Assembly: GCA_965261195.1 (NCBI GenBank) | Contig: OZ253455.1 | Span: 3,968,001-4,032,000, forward strand | Direction: 5' to 3' | DNA: 64,000 nt | From: Bin87 sp965261195 | GTDB taxonomy: Bacteria; Chloroflexota; Dehalococcoidia; Lucifugimonadales; UBA3495 | Shown: in pieces, positions 62,558-64,000 of the stretch | How the letters are laid out: each line of letters starts with the position of its first letter | Position numbering within the stretch: position 1 is the first letter of the stretch | Notes under the pieces: model-generated | Database searches by the model: none | What the model was told of the DNA's origin: nothing | What the model saw: the letters and a program-made list of their open reading frames with translations, nothing else | Translations under genes and position numbers: made by a program

Positions 62558-62829
62558 GCCAACTCCCTGCGGGTACGGGCCAACGCCGGCCGCTGGTGAA
62601 ATCATCGTGCGTCGGATGGTCAACTCCCTGCGGGTACGGGCCAACGCAGAGCCGTTGTAGATCTTGAGACCACCGCCAGGTCAACTCCCTGCGGGTACGG
62701 GCCAACGTCCAGGCCGGCCAGAATGTTCTCCAGCCGCTCCGTCAACTCCCTGCGGGTACGGGCCAACGCACCTGCCGGCGCATCTCGATTTTCGCATCCT
62801 CGTCAACTCCCTGCGGGTACGGGCCAACG
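62558..62829. CRISPR. CRISPR array, five 28-bp repeats with four 33-bp spacers
   Basis: Repeats lie at 62558-62585, 62619-62646, 62680-62707, 62741-62768 and 62802-62829, a strict 61-bp period. Each begins GTCAACTCCC and ends GGGCCAACG; the first has C for T at position 2. All four spacers (62586, 62647, 62708, 62769) are exactly 33 bp and unlike one another. No cas gene is in the window. The last repeat sits 18 bp before the first hairpin of the region that precedes iscB. Strand of transcription is unknown. Confidence 0.9.
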
Positions 62830-63113
62830 CCTTGCACCGCGATATTGCCGGGGTTGACTTATCGGCCCCGGCCTCGTGCTCGCGGAACCTTCGGGTTCCT
62901 GGTTGACCAGCCTCAGTCCGTCTAGTGCGGACTACGTTACCGGTGAATATAACAATAGGCACCGCGGGATGCTTCACCAGTCCCGCGCTCTGCGGCGGCG
63001 GATTAAACAGCGTTATTAGGGAATACCAGTGTCTGCCGCAAATAAACCACCGGATAACATTGGCGAGGTGAGCAATACCCTTTTGCCAATTCGTTGGCAT
63101 CAGGAGACATTTT
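62830..63113 (+). ncRNA. Candidate omegaRNA (HEARO-type) guide scaffold upstream of iscB
   Basis: A 284-bp non-coding stretch between the array and iscB with successive perfect stems: GCCGGGG/CCCCGGC (62847-62853, 62866-62872); GGAACC/GGTTCC with a TTCG tetraloop (62884-62899); AGTCCG/CGGACT (62915-62920, 62928-62933); and CGCGGGA/TCCCGCG (62963-62969, 62981-62987). Omega RNAs are encoded directly upstream of iscB in this orientation. From memory, the stretch with CACCGCGGGAT, CCAGTCCC and GCGGATT resembles the core of known HEARO RNAs. Exact 5' and 3' ends are not established. Confidence 0.75.
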
Positions 63114-64000
63114 ATGAACTCAGTTTTCGTCATTGACACGAACAAATCGCCCCAGGCTCCGGTGCATCCGGCAGTGGCGCGGCGCTTGTTGTCCGACGGC
63201 CAGGCCGCCGTCTGGCGGCGCTATCCCTTCACCGTCATTCTCAAGTCCGCAGTGCCCGAACCGGAGCGTCCGGCGGAGACCTCCGGCCTGCGCGTCAAGA
63301 TTGACCCAGGCAGCCGCACTACCGGCTTGGCAATGATTAACGACGCCACCGCAGGACTGGTGTGGGCGGCAGAATTGACACACAGAGGACTAAAGGTCAA
63401 GGAACGATTAGATAAGCGCCGCGCCATACGCCGAGGCCGTCGCAGCCGCAAGACCCGCTACCGGCCGGCCCGTTTCAACAATCGTTGCCGTCCGCAAGGC
63501 TGGCTACCGCCGTCGCTGATGAGCCGTGTGCATAACATTGATACCTGGGTAAGGCGATTGCGCAAAGTCGCTCCGGTATCAGCCATCAGCGTGGAAACGG
63601 TGCGGTTCGACACTCAAAAAATGGAGAACCCCGAAATCTCCGGCGTGGAATACCAGCAAGGGACGCTCCTGGGCTACGAAGTCCGCGAGTACCTGCTGGA
63701 GAAGTGGCAGCGCACCTGCGCCTACTGCAAAGCCAAAGACGTTCCGCTGGAGGTAGAGCATATCGTTCCCAAGTCCAGGGGCGGCAGCGACCGGATTAGC
63801 AATCTGGCCCTGTCCTGCCACGACTGCAACCAGGCCAAGGGGAACCAAACCGCCGAGGAATACGGACATCCCGCAGTACAGGCTCAGGCCCGGATGCCTC
63901 TGAAAGACACCGCCGCCGTCAACGCAACCCGTTACAAAATCCGCGACACACTGCGCGACCACGGCTTGCCCGTTGAAGTAGGCACGGGAGGACGCACCAA
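63114..64000 (+). CDS. iscB: IscB RNA-guided endonuclease (5' part; runs off the right edge)
   Basis: 295 residues of an IscB protein. Order: PLMP-type N-terminus (VFVIDTNKSPQAPVHPAVAR, then RRYPFTVIL); RuvC-I with VKIDPGSRTTGLAM (Asp-64); Arg-rich bridge KRRAIRRGRRSRKTRYRPAR (101-120); RuvC-II VSAISVETVRFD (Glu-161); HNH domain with CAYC (202-205), EVEHIVPKSRGGSD (His-216), N-230 and CHDC (235-238); then GLPVEVGTGGRT, which precedes RuvC-III in known IscBs. RuvC-III and the stop lie beyond the window. AGGAG is 8 bp before ATG 63114. IscB uses an omegaRNA to cut DNA and is the ancestor-type of Cas9. Confidence 0.95.
   Translation, partial: MNSVFVIDTNKSPQAPVHPAVARRLLSDGQAAVWRRYPFTVILKSAVPEPERPAETSGLRVKIDPGSRTTGLAMINDATAGLVWAAELTHRGLKVKERLDKRRAIRRGRRSRKTRYRPARFNNRCRPQGWLPPSLMSRVHNIDTWVRRLRKVAPVSAISVETVRFDTQKMENPEISGVEYQQGTLLGYEVREYLLEKWQRTCAYCKAKDVPLEVEHIVPKSRGGSDRISNLALSCHDCNQAKGNQTAEEYGHPAVQAQARMPLKDTAAVNATRYKIRDTLRDHGLPVEVGTGGRT

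Noticed and set aside
62217..63145. Minus-strand open frames with repeating TRRELT and GPYPQGVD text
   Set aside because: They come from translating the CRISPR repeats and spacers, not from a repeat protein.

Overview
The window is high-GC bacterial DNA with mostly short intergenic gaps. Gene content (LutABC, an FMN alpha-hydroxy-acid oxidase, a four-domain 2-oxoacid:ferredoxin oxidoreductase, tandem M20 amidohydrolases, a thiolase/OB-fold pair, TenA, PIG-L, and many dispersed palindromic repeats) suggests an environmental Chloroflexota-type genome (Dehalococcoidia/SAR202-like). That assignment is inference: no rRNA or other phylogenetic marker is present, and no tRNA was recognised.

Layout. 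1-5.4 kb: a defence-like locus. A large restriction helicase/nuclease on the minus strand (running off the left edge) is divergent from a chain of ATGA-coupled genes: XRE regulator, ImmA/IrrE-type metallopeptidase, a 41-aa ORF, an unknown protein and a PD-(D/E)XK nuclease. The peptidase is split by an IS5-type element and the nuclease has an early in-frame stop. 5.4-7.5 kb: an unknown acidic-tailed protein and an ISAs1-family element. 7.7-11.5 kb: lutABC followed by an MNT-HEPN pair. 11.6-21 kb: SRPBCC protein, glycerate kinase, two M20 amidohydrolases, CTP-dependent kinase-like membrane protein, lipoprotein, cysteine desulfurase and a DMT membrane protein. 21-25.7 kb: hydrolase, BrnT/BrnA-like pair, VOC protein, ThDP decarboxylase, Uma2 nuclease. 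25.7-38.1 kb: decayed UvrD helicase, EVE protein, PII-like regulator, acyl-CoA ligase, RCC1-repeat secreted protein, OB-fold/thiolase pair, HpcH aldolase, RNase D, M20 peptidase. 38.2-40.9 kb: an unusual protein joining Cys clusters, a GIY-YIG-like nuclease, FN3-like, S1-like and SH3-like domains. 41-51.3 kb: GNAT, TPR, hotdog, PIG-L, TenA, hydrolase, alpha-hydroxy-acid oxidase and the por operon. 51.3-58.8 kb: a degraded defence/mobile region with an IS1380 transposase, a DEAD/DEAH helicase split by a second IS5-type element, and fragments of two more genes. 59-62.3 kb: LigB-type dioxygenase and MFS transporter.

The most interesting locus is at the right edge. A five-repeat CRISPR array (28-bp repeats, four spacers of exactly 33 bp) is followed by about 285 bp of strongly structured non-coding DNA and then an iscB gene (PLMP, RuvC, Arg-rich bridge, HNH), which runs off the window. 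This is the layout of a CRISPR-associated IscB/OMEGA system, with no Cas1/Cas2 or other cas gene in the window. Part of the putative omegaRNA is nearly complementary to the array repeat, which suggests a crRNA:omegaRNA duplex.

The window shows heavy decay of defence genes by IS insertion, nonsense and frameshift. Two IS5-type insertions can be removed in silico, with one target-site copy, to restore an open reading frame through a defence-type gene. Several frameshifts lie in homopolymer runs and are all repaired by removing one base, so assembly error must be kept in mind.
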